Source of the DNA: DASZVB01 sp035545855 | Lineage (GTDB): Bacteria > Myxococcota_A > Polyangia > Polyangiales > Polyangiaceae | DNA: 64,000 nucleotides | NCBI GenBank assembly: GCA_035545855.1 | Contig: DASZXK010000180.1 | Coordinates: forward strand, 14,983-78,982 | Direction: 5' to 3' | Part shown: one piece after another, positions 20,954 to 29,884 of the stretch | Layout: each line of letters begins with the position of its first letter | Numbering within the stretch: the first letter of the stretch is position 1 | Made by a program: the position numbers and the translations under genes | The notes under the pieces: model-generated | Databases searched by the model: none | Seen by the model: the letters and a program-made list of their open reading frames with translations, nothing else | What the model was told of the DNA's origin: nothing

Positions 20954-22093
20954 TCAGTGGTCCCGCGCGACGACGAACTCCGCGAGACCTCGGAGGAAGC
21001 GAAGATGCTCCGAGTCCGGGAGCGCCGCGGCGACGCCGTCCAGCGCACGGACGGCGCGGCGGGCGCGTCGTTCGGCGACGCGGCGCGCGTACCCGATGCT
21101 TCCGTTCCGGCGAACGAGCTCGGAAAGGAACTCCACGTCCTCTCGCGTGCGGAACCGGGCGTCGGCGCGCTCCGTCCCGAGTACGTCGTCGAAGCGCCGT
21201 TTCACGTCCGGCCCGAGCTCGGCGCGGGCCGCTAGCTCTTCCACGAGCGCTCGTGCTCGCGCCAGGCGATCGGGCTCGCCGCCCGGGAGCGTGGGCCTCG
21301 GCTTCGAGAGGATCTCGACGGCGCGCCGGCGGTCCGCCGGGTCCGCGTGGCGAACGGCGTGAGTGAGGATGAGGGTGTGCTTCCCTTCCCACAGATCGCC
21401 CTCGATTTCCTTGCCGTACTGCCGAGGGTCCGCGGTCAGGTTCAGGATGTCGTCCTGGATCTGGAACGCGGTCCCGAGCGCCGTCGCGAAACGGCGGAGC
21501 TCGTAGAGCCGTCGATCGTCGCAGCCGGCGACCATCCCTCCGAGCACCACCGGCGTGAGGAACGTGTACCAGCTCGTCTTCTTGTGGACCATCCGGAGGT
21601 AGTCCCTGTCCCGGAGATCGAAGACACCGCCCGCGATCCAGCCGAGCTCCATCGCCTGACCCTCCGCCGTCTCCCGCGCCATCGTGGCGACGGCCTGGAG
21701 GATGCGGAGCGCCTTGCCCATCCCGATCTGCCGCATGTTGGCGAGGAGGGGCTCGAGCGCGAGCGCGAGCATCGCGTCGCCCACGTTGATGGCGATCGGC
21801 ACGCCGTGTCTGGCGTGGAGCGTGGGCTCGTCGCGGCGTCGCTCCGAGCCGTCCTCGACGTCGTCGTGGATGAGGAACGCGTTGTGATAGAGCTCGATCA
21901 CCGCCGCGCTCTTCAGCACGCTCTCGAGCTGCCCTCCGTGCGCGCGGCAGGTCGCGATGCAGAGGGCCGGGCGCAGCGCCTTCGCTTCCCGGAGCGGGTA
22001 GTCGAGCATCAGGTCGTAGAGGCCGTGCCCCTCACGGTCCCGGGAGACGATCGTCCGGAGTTCGCATAGAACGTACTCGCGGCAGGTGCTCAT
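20954..22093 (-). CDS. polyprenyl diphosphate synthase (trans-IPPS)
   Basis: A 379-aa class I isoprenyl diphosphate synthase, which condenses IPP with allylic diphosphates. The first Asp-rich motif is DDVED (Asp77, 78, 81) followed by RRRDEPTLHARHG, without the two-residue insertion typical of bacterial FPP synthases. The second is QDDILN near 213-217, followed by GKEIEGDLWEGKHTL. Chain length cannot be fixed from sequence alone. The C-terminus is about 50 residues longer than usual. ATG 22093 was chosen; the frame stays open to TTG 22174, but that codon lies in a plausible -35 box. It is the first gene of the isoprenoid operon. Confidence 0.85.
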   Translation of the reverse strand: MSTCREYVLCELRTIVSRDREGHGLYDLMLDYPLREAKALRPALCIATCRAHGGQLESVLKSAAVIELYHNAFLIHDDVEDGSERRRDEPTLHARHGVPIAINVGDAMLALALEPLLANMRQIGMGKALRILQAVATMARETAEGQAMELGWIAGGVFDLRDRDYLRMVHKKTSWYTFLTPVVLGGMVAGCDDRRLYELRRFATALGTAFQIQDDILNLTADPRQYGKEIEGDLWEGKHTLILTHAVRHADPADRRRAVEILSKPRPTLPGGEPDRLARARALVEELAARAELGPDVKRRFDDVLGTERADARFRTREDVEFLSELVRRNGSIGYARRVAERRARRAVRALDGVAAALPDSEHLRFLRGLAEFVVARDH

Positions 22094-22143
22094 GTACTCG
22101 AGCACCTCGCTCGTTTCGAGTGCCGCCGACTCACCCACGCGCG

Positions 22144-22174
22144 TAGTTAGCGCCCGAACCGCGAACGCCGTCAA
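22144..22174 (-). promoter_or_regulatory. candidate promoter of the isoprenoid operon
   Basis: On the minus strand TTGACG (22174-22169) and TAACTA (22149-22144) are separated by 19 bases, a sigma-70-like arrangement with longer than optimal spacing. It would start transcription about 40 bases before ATG 22093 of the polyprenyl synthase. This is a sequence match only. Confidence 0.35.
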
Positions 22175-22275
22175 GGCGATTGCCCGCTCCGTCCCCCTCC
22201 GCGCCAGTCATGGATCGAAGAGTTGACCATGACGACCGGCGGGACCGCCGCGGGCGCCCGCCGGCACGGAGCCCC

Positions 22276-23256
22276 TCACTCCGTCCACGTGCCGTCGAGA
22301 CAGAGCGGTGACGCCGGCGTGTCCGCCAGGAAGAAGCCGAAGCCGACGCACATCTCGTCCGGGAAATTCACCGGGTTCGTCGTGCCGTTCTCCCACTCGC
22401 AGTGGGTCGTGAGCACGTCGCCCTTCTGGACGAGGAGCGGGTCCGCGACCGTCCACTCGGTGAAGACCGGGTTGAACTGCATGTCGCTCGTCCAGAGCGC
22501 GTCCGTGTGGACGTCCGTCGGCGCGGCGCCGCCCGCCGCAGGATTCACGAGGGAGGTGTTGGAGCGGACACCGTACGTGTGCATGTGGTTCGTGAAGGAG
22601 AGAAGCTTCATGTCCTTCGGGACGGTGCACACGGCATCCGCCGTGGTCTTCGTCTGGGCGGCGACCGTGAAGTTCGAGGTGAAGTTCACGAAGATGGAGG
22701 CCACCAGGCGGGAGGGGTCGACCTCGGCGAACTTCACGTCGAGCACGGTCTGGCCGTCGATGGAGTCGAGCGTGGTGTTCAGGAAGTGTGCGTTCAGCAT
22801 GATGGAGCTCCCCTTCGTGAGACGGAACACGACGCCGTCCGGGAGCTTCGCCTTGCCGCCGGCCTCGCCGCCGACCCCGCCTAGGAACCCGCCGATGCTG
22901 GTGTTGTCGACCTCGTTGCACTCGCGCGAGGTCCCGACGGCGGCGCCGTTCCTCACGGCATACGCCGTCGCGTGATGGCCGCCCTTCGACTGGTATCCGA
23001 CGACGTCGAGCACGTCCATGTCGCGGTCGAACGGCTCGAGGACGTACTGACACTGGATGGAGTCTCCGCCGGCTTCGATGCCCTCGACGACGGGCGCGAC
23101 GATGCGGGTGTACCCGGCCTTCAGGGGCGGCACCTCGAAGGTCGTCGTCTCCGTCGTGCCGGACGGCGCGGAAGGCGCGCTGCTCTTCGGATCGGCGCCG
23201 CAGGCGACGAGCAGACTGACGGAGGCGTATCCCCAGAGACCCTGAAAAACGCGCAT
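22276..23256 (-). CDS. copper type II ascorbate-dependent monooxygenase-like lipoprotein 1
   Basis: A 326-aa lipoprotein (lipobox LVAC, Cys19) with the two-domain layout of peptidylglycine hydroxylating monooxygenase/DBH-like enzymes. Candidate copper ligands are His94-His95 (KGGHHA), His157 (NAHFLN), the His224-x-His226 pair (NHMHTYG) and Met302 (EMCVGFGFF), all in the family's order. It would hydroxylate a substrate with O2 in the periplasm or on the surface. ATG 23256 has a GGAGGAG 7 bases upstream. It is divergent from a TetR gene, and two other members of the family lie in the window. Confidence 0.75.
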   Translation of the reverse strand: MRVFQGLWGYASVSLLVACGADPKSSAPSAPSGTTETTTFEVPPLKAGYTRIVAPVVEGIEAGGDSIQCQYVLEPFDRDMDVLDVVGYQSKGGHHATAYAVRNGAAVGTSRECNEVDNTSIGGFLGGVGGEAGGKAKLPDGVVFRLTKGSSIMLNAHFLNTTLDSIDGQTVLDVKFAEVDPSRLVASIFVNFTSNFTVAAQTKTTADAVCTVPKDMKLLSFTNHMHTYGVRSNTSLVNPAAGGAAPTDVHTDALWTSDMQFNPVFTEWTVADPLLVQKGDVLTTHCEWENGTTNPVNFPDEMCVGFGFFLADTPASPLCLDGTWTE

Positions 23257-23320
23257 GACGAGACTCCTCCGGAAGGTGACGAGTCCGCCCTTCCGCTTTG
23301 CCCCGGCCGCATCCAGGAAC

Positions 23321-23338
23321 TAATTGCTCAGTAAATTA
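23321..23338. promoter_or_regulatory. AT-rich inverted repeat between Cu-monooxygenase and tetR genes
   Basis: TAATT (23321-23325) and AATTA (23334-23338) flank eight bases inside an AT-rich patch that stands out in the GC-rich divergent gap. It is a plausible promoter/operator for the TetR regulator at 23443 and possibly for the divergent gene. The arms are short, so support is moderate. Confidence 0.4.
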
Positions 23339-23442
23339 ATTGGCCGGCCCCGTCAAGCGATCCGGCGATGGGTCCGGCCGATTCACGGCCCCGGGCCGAA
23401 GGCCGAGACGCACCAAACACCGGACTTTGCTAAGAACGACCC

Positions 23443-24135
23443 ATGCGGTCGGTTTCCGGGAAGGGTCAGAAGAAGACGGGACCGCGTCGCGGCCGGCCTC
23501 CGGGTAGCACGAGCGACCAGACGCGGCGCCGGATCCTCCAGGCCGCGTGCGAGTGCTTCGGCGCGCGCGGCTACGAATCCACCACGAACCGGGACATCGC
23601 CGATCGCGCCGGGCTCACGGCGGCCGCCATCTATCAGTACTTCGATTCGAAACTCGTCCTCTACACGGAGGCCGCCCGCGAGGCGCAGCGGGAGATCGTC
23701 CCGCTGTTCGAGCAGGCGATCGCCGGGCAGCCGTCGGCACGTGCGGCGCTCTCGGCGCTGACCCGGGCGTACGCGACCGCCTACGAGCGCTTTCCGAGGT
23801 CCACGCCCTTCCTCTCGGGCATCGCGGTCGAGATGCACCGCCATCCGGAGGTCGCGGGCGTCGTCCTCGGCGAGCCGAACCCGGTCTTGCAGATGATCGT
23901 CGACATCGTGGAGCGCGGGGTGGACGAAGGAGAGATCCCGCGCGGCGAGGCGTCTGCCGTCGTGTCCATGTACCTCGCGTCCACGATGGGCTTCTCGCTC
24001 CAGGCCGCGCTCACGGGGGCCGCGGGGCTCGCCGAGGCCGTCGAAGCGTTCGTCCGACTGCTCGACGGAAATCTCTTCGCCGCGCCCCGGGAGAAAGCGA
24101 AACCCGCCGGTCGCAAGACGAAGAAGGCCGGCTGA
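23443..24135 (+). CDS. TetR/AcrR-family transcriptional regulator
   Basis: A 230-aa repressor-type protein. A basic N-terminal arm (GPRRGRPPGS) precedes the TetR helix-turn-helix: RRRILQAACECFGARGYESTTNRDIADRAGLTAAAIYQYFDSK, with the typical YQYF recognition-helix end. A helical ligand-binding domain of about 140 residues follows, then a Lys/Ala-rich tail (EKAKPAGRKTKKAG). It probably represses itself and/or the divergent copper-monooxygenase-like gene. Its ligand is unknown. Confidence 0.9.
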   Translation: MRSVSGKGQKKTGPRRGRPPGSTSDQTRRRILQAACECFGARGYESTTNRDIADRAGLTAAAIYQYFDSKLVLYTEAAREAQREIVPLFEQAIAGQPSARAALSALTRAYATAYERFPRSTPFLSGIAVEMHRHPEVAGVVLGEPNPVLQMIVDIVERGVDEGEIPRGEASAVVSMYLASTMGFSLQAALTGAAGLAEAVEAFVRLLDGNLFAAPREKAKPAGRKTKKAG

Positions 24136-24165
24136 GCCGGCCAGGGAACGCTCGCGCGGGCTCCT

Positions 24166-25029
24166 TCAAGTCTGGACGCCGAGGGCGTAGCCGAGCGCTC
24201 GCCACATCGCGACGACGGTCTGGAATCGCTTCGACGGATCGATCGCGAGGCTCAGATTGACCCAGTCGTCCACGTCGGGCGAAAGATCCGGACGCACGGC
24301 GTGGAGGCTCGGCCGCTCCGCGCCCGTCACCTGACGGAGCAAGGTCCCGAGATCCGTCGAAGAAAACGGCGCGTGCCCGGCGAAGAAACGGAAGATGACG
24401 GCCGCGAGCGCGTAGACGTCGATGCGGTGATCGATGACGTCGTATTTCCCGAGCCACGTCTCGGGGGCGATGTAGCTCGGCGAGCCGGCGATCATGCCGT
24501 CCGCGGTGAGCCCGCGCATGCGCTGGAACTTCGCGAACCCGAAGTCCAGGAGGCGAACGCCTCGACCGTTCGACAGGACGAAGATGTTCGCGGGCTTCAG
24601 ATCCCGGTGCACGATGCCGATCTCGTGCGCGGCACGGAGCGTGTTCACCACGGGGCCGAACAGCGTCATCGCCATCTGGACGTCCGTCCGGAGGCCTTCT
24701 TTTTCCCGCGCGTCGAGCAGGTCGTCGAGGGGAAGGCCCTCGAGGAGCTCCGTCACGAGACACATGGATCCCTCGTCCGTCCAGCCCTGGTCGAGGACGT
24801 GAAGCGCGGCGGTGCCCTGGAGTGACGCCATCGCCCGCGCCTCCCGGAACATCCGCTCGGTCGACTCGGCGTCCGCGCCCGGCTTCAGGATCTTGAGCGC
24901 CACCTCGTCGCCCACGCGCAGGTCCTTCGCCCGGTAGACGGAGCTCTGCCCCCCCTCCCCGAGCAGGGAGACGACCTGATAGCGCCCCCCGATGATTTGC
25001 CCGGTTCTGTCGGGTGCCGCCCGCGCCAT
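24166..25029 (-). CDS. Ser/Thr protein kinase, single catalytic domain
   Basis: A 287-aa Hanks-type kinase with LGEGGQSSVYRA (P-loop), VALKIL (Lys), HRDLKPAN (catalytic loop), LDFGFAK and GSPSYIAPE. All catalytic residues are present. The P-loop third Gly is replaced by Ser. It has no membrane span or extra sensor domain, so it is a soluble kinase. ATG 25029 was chosen; the frame is open a little further upstream (25038). It is convergent with the TetR gene (30-base gap) and divergent from the SDR gene. Confidence 0.9.
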   Translation of the reverse strand: MARAAPDRTGQIIGGRYQVVSLLGEGGQSSVYRAKDLRVGDEVALKILKPGADAESTERMFREARAMASLQGTAALHVLDQGWTDEGSMCLVTELLEGLPLDDLLDAREKEGLRTDVQMAMTLFGPVVNTLRAAHEIGIVHRDLKPANIFVLSNGRGVRLLDFGFAKFQRMRGLTADGMIAGSPSYIAPETWLGKYDVIDHRIDVYALAAVIFRFFAGHAPFSSTDLGTLLRQVTGAERPSLHAVRPDLSPDVDDWVNLSLAIDPSKRFQTVVAMWRALGYALGVQT

Positions 25030-25083
25030 GGCAATCACCCACGATACGCCCCGGCCCTTCCCCTGTCAGCTATCATCCCGCCC

Positions 25084-25875
25084 ATGAAGCGACTCGAAGG
25101 CAAGCGCGCCGTCATCACCGGCGCCGGAAGCGGCATCGGGCGGGCGTCGGCGGTTCTCTTCGCCGAGGAGGGCGCGCGGCTCGTCCTCTGCGACGTGAAC
25201 GAGGAAGGGCTCGCGGCCACGGTGGAGACGATCCGCAAAGCCGGCGGCACGGCGCGCGGCGTCGTCGCGAGCGTCGCGGACGACGCCGCGGTGAAGGGTC
25301 TCGTGAGCGAGTGTGTGCGCGAGTACGGCGGCCTCGAGATCTTCTACGCGAACGCCGGCGTCTCCGGAGGCCTCGTCTCGCTCCTCTCGCTGGAAGCCCC
25401 GGAGTTCCGCGCGCTCCTCGAGGTGAACCTCATCGGGCCGTTCCTCGGCATCAAGTACGCGGCAGCGCACATGATCGAGCACGGCGGCGGCTCGATCGTC
25501 TGCACCGCCTCGGTCGCCGGCCTTCGCTCGGGCGCCGGCAGCCCGCACTACAGCGCGAGCAAGGCCGCGGTCGTGAGCCTGGTGCAGACGTCCGCGTGCC
25601 AGCTCGCCGGGACGAACGTCCGCGTGAACGCGATCTGCCCCGGTCTCATCGAGACGGGCATGACGCAGCCGCTCTTCGACTACGCGCGAGCGACGGGCAA
25701 AGAAGCGAAGATTGGCCAGCTCAATCCCTTGAAGCGGGGCGGGCGGCCCGAGGAGATCGCGCGCGTCGCGCTCTTCCTCGCGAGCGACGAGGCGAGCTAC
25801 GTGAACGGCCAGGCCTGGGCCGTCGACGGCGGCCTCTCCGCGAGCCACCCCGTGGTCCCGGGTCGCATGGCATGA
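25084..25875 (+). CDS. short-chain dehydrogenase/reductase
   Basis: A 263-aa classical SDR, an NAD(P)-dependent oxidoreductase of alcohol/carbonyl substrates. TGAGSGIGRA is the cofactor glycine motif, an Asp after VLCDVN suggests NAD preference, and NAG is present. The catalytic Ser (CTASVAG) and YSASK are intact, and the C-terminus carries the usual GQAWAVDGGLS. ATG 25084 was chosen; an upstream extension to 24997 would overlap the divergent kinase gene. Its stop overlaps the next gene by 4 bases, so the two are co-translated. Confidence 0.92.
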   Translation: MKRLEGKRAVITGAGSGIGRASAVLFAEEGARLVLCDVNEEGLAATVETIRKAGGTARGVVASVADDAAVKGLVSECVREYGGLEIFYANAGVSGGLVSLLSLEAPEFRALLEVNLIGPFLGIKYAAAHMIEHGGGSIVCTASVAGLRSGAGSPHYSASKAAVVSLVQTSACQLAGTNVRVNAICPGLIETGMTQPLFDYARATGKEAKIGQLNPLKRGGRPEEIARVALFLASDEASYVNGQAWAVDGGLSASHPVVPGRMA

Positions 25876-26909
25876 CCGGAACCGGGGCGGCGCTCTTCGG
25901 GCTCGCGACGCTGCTCGTCCTCGTGCCGCTCCCCGCGCGCGGGGCGGACGTCGCTCCTCCGCCGATCCCCGTCGTGGATCTCCACGTCGATCTCTCGTAT
26001 CGCGTGAACTACCGCGGCGGCACGCTCGCCCGCGGCTCCGGGCAGTACGTCGCGTCGCGGCTACTCCGGGCCGGCGTGCGCGGCGTGGTCCTCCCGCTCT
26101 TCGTGCCGAAATCCGTCTCGCCCGAGGGGCCACGCATGGAGGATCTCGAGGGCTCCTTCGAGAAACTCTCGTCGCTCCTGCCGAAGACGCCGCCGTTCTC
26201 CGCGCCCGGTTGCAGAGGAGATCCGGCGGCCGTCCGCACGTTTCTCGCGTTCGAAGGAGCCGGTCCGCTCGCAGGCGAACCCACCGCGGTGGAGCGCTGG
26301 GCAGGACGCGGCGTTCGCGTCTTCGGGCTCGTGCACACGTTCGACAACGCCCTCGCGACGTCCTCCGCGAACGAAACGCCGAGTGTCACGGGGCTGACGG
26401 ACGCCGGCCGGGACGTCGTTCGTCGCGTCTTCGCCGCGGGCGGCATCGTGGACGTCTCTCACGCCTCCGATCGCACGACGGACGAGATCCTCGCGCTCGC
26501 GCGGGCAGAGGGAAAGGTGGTCGTCGCGACGCACTCGAACGCCCGCGCGCTCACGCCGCACCCGCGGAACCTCGAGGACGATCAGATCCGCGCGATCGCC
26601 GCGACGGGGGGAGTCGTCGGTGTGAACTTCCACTCCAGGTTCCTCGTCGAGAAGGGCCGCGCGACGATCGCCGACGTCGTGAGGCACGTGCGGCACCTGG
26701 TCTCCGTCGCGGGCGTGGAGCACGTCGCCATCGGCTCGGACTTCGAGGGGGACATCACGCCTCCGGTGGGCCTGGAGGATGCCTCGCGGTTTCCCGCCCT
26801 CGGACGAGCGCTTGTCGCCGCCGGCTTATCGAGGGAGGACGTGACGAGGATCTTCGGCGAGAACGCGCTCCGCGTCCTGTGTCCGAATGCGGCGCCGCTG
26901 AAAAAGTAG
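25872..26909 (+). CDS. membrane dipeptidase (peptidase M19)
   Basis: A 345-aa protein with an N-terminal signal peptide (LFGLATLLVLVPLPARGA). It is a renal-dipeptidase-like zinc hydrolase with DLHVDL (first metal His/Asp), FLAFEGAGPL (Glu), GIVDVSHASD, ATHSNARAL (His) and AIGSDFEG near the C-terminus. Family members cleave dipeptides, including D-residue peptides, and some act on beta-lactams. The likely location is the periplasm. ATGA overlap with the SDR links them in one operon, but a shared pathway is not evident. Confidence 0.88.
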   Translation: MTGTGAALFGLATLLVLVPLPARGADVAPPPIPVVDLHVDLSYRVNYRGGTLARGSGQYVASRLLRAGVRGVVLPLFVPKSVSPEGPRMEDLEGSFEKLSSLLPKTPPFSAPGCRGDPAAVRTFLAFEGAGPLAGEPTAVERWAGRGVRVFGLVHTFDNALATSSANETPSVTGLTDAGRDVVRRVFAAGGIVDVSHASDRTTDEILALARAEGKVVVATHSNARALTPHPRNLEDDQIRAIAATGGVVGVNFHSRFLVEKGRATIADVVRHVRHLVSVAGVEHVAIGSDFEGDITPPVGLEDASRFPALGRALVAAGLSREDVTRIFGENALRVLCPNAAPLKK

Positions 26910-26997
26910 CGTGCTCCCGGAGAGCGCCCCCGGGACGACCGGGTCCGGTCACGCGCCGATTTCGGCCCCGCATCGTCGGTGATACGTGGAAGGCCCC

Positions 26998-27525
26998 ATG
27001 TCGAACGTCGAATCCCGCTGTCTCGATGCGTTCCCCGAGTGGCTCCGCTCTCTCGCCGACGACGCGCTCGCGCTCGCGGCCATCGTGGAGAACGCGGAAG
27101 AGCCGGAGGCGCGTCGCCGGAAGGCCGCGAGCGCGTTGAACTACCTCTTCAAGTCGCTCGACCTCATCCCCGACGGCATCGAAGACCTCGGGTTCCTCGA
27201 CGACGCGTTCGTCTTCCGCGTCGCGGCGGCGGCGACGCCCGCGGACGGGAGCGACGTCCTTTCGCGTCTCGCCAGCGACACGGCGCTCCTCCGCGAGTTC
27301 CTCGGCGCGGACTACGCGCGGCTCGAACGCTTCGTCGAAGGGCTCGAGAGCGGCTCGGCTCGCGGGCGGAGCGTGGCGCAGATCGTCACGGAAGCGCCCG
27401 CGCGGAACGCGCTCGTCAGCGACGTGAAGGGTTGGGCCGGGGGCTACGCCGTGCCCGCCTTCGGTCGCGACACGAAGAACCTCGTGAAGCTGAAGTCGTT
27501 CCTCGGAGCTAAGCTCCCGGCCTGA
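26998..27525 (+). CDS. YkvA-like DUF1232 protein
   Basis: A 175-aa protein. Residues about 35-75 match DUF1232: LNYLFKSLDLIPDGIEDLGFLDDAFVFRVA is the family's 'y...p.DlIPd.i...G.lDD..v' signature. The rest is helical and unrecognised. The family's function is unknown. ATG 26998 is preceded by GGAAGG 4 bases upstream; the in-frame GTG at 26986 would consume that site and is less likely. Confidence 0.75.
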   Translation: MSNVESRCLDAFPEWLRSLADDALALAAIVENAEEPEARRRKAASALNYLFKSLDLIPDGIEDLGFLDDAFVFRVAAAATPADGSDVLSRLASDTALLREFLGADYARLERFVEGLESGSARGRSVAQIVTEAPARNALVSDVKGWAGGYAVPAFGRDTKNLVKLKSFLGAKLPA

Positions 27526-27645
27526 GGGAGCGCGCCCCGGGTCTCGGCGGGTCGGTGCGAATCGACGCCATCGACGCGACCGCCCGGTCGGCGGATTCGC
27601 TCTCCTTGTCCGTCTCCACGCGGTCACTGGGGGGAGCGTCCGCAC

Positions 27646-27818
27646 TGGATAGTTTGTATACAAACTATCCCCGCGGCGTGGGCCCACCGCTGAGTCCAGT
27701 CCGTGGCTGCAGCGCTGCGAACGTCCGCACCCGGATAGTTTGTATACAAACTATGCCTCGGCGTGGGGCCCACCGCCGAGTCCAGTCCGTGGCTGCGTCG
27801 CTGCGAGCCGGGCCCGGG
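27646..27818. repeat. TTTGTATACAAA palindromes, copies B and C, in an 87-bp tandem duplication
   Basis: Copy B (27646-27669) is a perfect 24-base palindrome and copy C (27735-27754) a perfect 20-base one, both centred on TTTGTATACAAA. They head two tandem units about 87 bases long (27646-27732, 27733-27818) that also share GGCGTGGG, CCCACCGC and GAGTCCAGTCCGTGGCTGC. The array fills the 313-base gap between the convergent DUF1232 and kinase genes. Nothing else was recognised in that gap. Confidence 0.85.
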
Positions 27819-27838
27819 GGCCTCGTGCCGCGAGGCCG

Positions 27839-29578
27839 TCAGGGCATGGGGCTCTGGGCCTGGAGATCCTTCTTCGGCTCGGCGGCGGTGCTCCCGTCGC
27901 CGTTGGCGAGGATCTCGTTCATGAGATCCCGGCACTCGGGCTTGCCCTTCAGGTGGTTGATGAGAACCCCCGTCGCCTTCGTGAAGCCTTCCTCGAACTT
28001 CAGGCCTTCGCGCGTGCGAGCGGCGACCTTCTCGCGGCCGGACGCGAGGTCCTCTTCGAGGGCCTCCGCGTAGCGGGCGAGCTGGGCGCGGAGCTCCTCG
28101 ATCTGCCGGCGTAGGTCCTTCGCGGTCGCCTCGCGCGCGGAGCGCTTCGCTTCTCGCTGCTTGAGCTGAAACCGCTTCACCTCGACCATCGCGAGCGCGG
28201 CGCCGCACTGTTCGAACACCTGTCGCGTGCCGCGACCGGCGCGCTCGGCCTCGTTCGCGCGAGCGCCCGTCTCTTGCGCCTGCTGTTCGGCGGCGGAGAG
28301 CTCGGCTCGGGCCGCTTCCTCCTCCTCCGCGTGGGTCGCCGCGTCGCGGAGCGCCCGGGACTCTTCCTGGGCGAGCTCCTCCACCTTGCGGCCGATTTCG
28401 GCGCGGAGCGCGCGGCCTCTCCGTTCGAGCGCCTCGAGCCTGCGGGTGTGACTCGCGATCTCGCCTTCGAGCCCGTTCGCCTTCGCGGCGAGATCCCACG
28501 ACGTGGCGAGCGCCTGCAGCACCTCCGGCGGCGCGTTCCCGGACGGATATGCGCGCGCGAGCATGCGCGAGAAGAGCCCGGCTCGGCTCGCCCACTCCGT
28601 GACGTTCGCGGAGCGCGGCGGGGGAGGCGGATAGAGCTGCGGCGCGGCGGGAGCCTCGCCACCGCCTTCCTTGTCCCAGGCCTGCGAGGGGAGGGAGCGC
28701 TGGAGGGCCTTGAGCTCTTCGAGGAGGTGGTGGCCGTCCCGATACCTGCGCCGCGGGTCCTTCTCGAGGAGCCGCATGATGATGCGCTCGGCGACAGGGT
28801 GGCAGTCCTTCCGGAGCGTGCTCGGCTTCGGCGCGGGCGCCGTGCGCTGCATCTCCAGCAGCGTGTCCCGATCGCTCGAGCGGAAGGGGAGCTGGCCGGT
28901 GAGCATCTCGAAGAACAGGATGCCGAGGGCGTACAGATCGCTCTGCGGACCGGCCTGCTCGCCGCGCGCCTGCTCCGGTGACATGTACTCGGGCGTTCCG
29001 AACACGGCGCCCTTCGGCGCGAGCCGAGGATCGTGCGCGAGCGCGGCGAGCCCGAAGTCCAGGATCTTCACGAAGTCCTTCCTGCCGCCCCGCGCGGTGA
29101 GGAGGATGTTGTCGCTCTTCAGATCGCGGTGAACGACACCGAGGTCGTGAGCGCGCGCGAGAGCCGCACCCATCTGCTCCAGGATGTCGACCGCGCGCTG
29201 GATGGGCATCGGGCCGCGCGAGATCTCGGCGGAGAGCGGAGTCCCCACGAGGTACTCCATGACGAGATAGAGCTCGCCCTCCTCCGTCTCGCCGATGTCG
29301 TGGATGTCGATGATGTGCGCGTGGTCGACGCGGTTCGCGGCGCGCGCCTCGCGGAGCATCCAGGCGCGGAGGTGAGTCTCTCCGCGGAGATCGGGGCGGA
29401 TCAGCTTCACCGCCACGACGCGATCGATGAGGACGTGCCGGGCTCGGTAGACGATGCCCATGCCCCCTTCGCCGATGCGCGCCTCGAGGCGATAGCGCCC
29501 GGCGATCACCTTGTTCAGCGCTGGGTCATTCGCACCCCGGCGCGACACCTTCGACCTCTCCGCTACTGCGTCGACCAT
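27839..29578 (-). CDS. Ser/Thr protein kinase with long C-terminal coiled coil
   Basis: A 579-aa protein. Residues about 25-290 form a Hanks-type kinase with IGEGGMGIVYRA, VAVKLI, HRDLKSDN (Ser-Asp in place of the common Pro-x), LDFGLA and GTPEYMSPEQ, all needed residues present. After a Pro-rich linker (QLYPPPPPRS), residues about 370-540 are a charged heptad-like coiled coil (LEALERRGRALRAEIG, LRRQIEELRAQLARYAEAL). No membrane span is present. The coiled coil probably mediates oligomerisation or partner binding. The ATG at 29578 begins the final continuous basic lead-in to the kinase domain. Confidence 0.9.
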   Translation of the reverse strand: MVDAVAERSKVSRRGANDPALNKVIAGRYRLEARIGEGGMGIVYRARHVLIDRVVAVKLIRPDLRGETHLRAWMLREARAANRVDHAHIIDIHDIGETEEGELYLVMEYLVGTPLSAEISRGPMPIQRAVDILEQMGAALARAHDLGVVHRDLKSDNILLTARGGRKDFVKILDFGLAALAHDPRLAPKGAVFGTPEYMSPEQARGEQAGPQSDLYALGILFFEMLTGQLPFRSSDRDTLLEMQRTAPAPKPSTLRKDCHPVAERIIMRLLEKDPRRRYRDGHHLLEELKALQRSLPSQAWDKEGGGEAPAAPQLYPPPPPRSANVTEWASRAGLFSRMLARAYPSGNAPPEVLQALATSWDLAAKANGLEGEIASHTRRLEALERRGRALRAEIGRKVEELAQEESRALRDAATHAEEEEAARAELSAAEQQAQETGARANEAERAGRGTRQVFEQCGAALAMVEVKRFQLKQREAKRSAREATAKDLRRQIEELRAQLARYAEALEEDLASGREKVAARTREGLKFEEGFTKATGVLINHLKGKPECRDLMNEILANGDGSTAAEPKKDLQAQSPMP

Positions 29579-29884
29579 CTTGTTCGCTTGGAAAGTCGGC
29601 CGCGTGCGTGCACGCACCGCGGCACCGAACCCTCATCTTCCTCCACCGTGCCACTTCCGGACAAGGGGATAGGCCAGAGTTTTCCGGCGGGTTCGGTCGG
29701 CTTCCAGGAGCTCGCCGGCTCGCCGGCTCGCTCGCGACCCGAGGCCACGCCGGCGACCCGAGGCCTCGCTCGCGACCGGGATGCCGATTGCGTACGCCGC
29801 GTCGTCGCGACGACAGTGCGCGTGTGTTCACGGGCGCGCGGGCCGGCCCTGCGGCCCGCGCTCACCTCGAAACGCGAACTCGGC
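29579..29884. other. non-coding interval between kinase and glycine-zipper genes
   Basis: About 306 bases upstream of the minus-strand kinase start. It contains short direct repeats (CGACCCGAGGC twice, near 29734 and 29754; CTCGCCGGCTCGCCGGCTCG) and a short GTGCGTGCACGCAC palindrome near 29604. It should hold the kinase promoter. I see no convincing ORF or RNA gene. Confidence 0.5.

Noticed and set aside
12099..22093. carotenoid biosynthesis operon
   Set aside because: No phytoene synthase, lycopene cyclase or standard CrtI was found. Only CrtC-like and desaturase-like relatives are present, so the standard carotenoid label is not justified.
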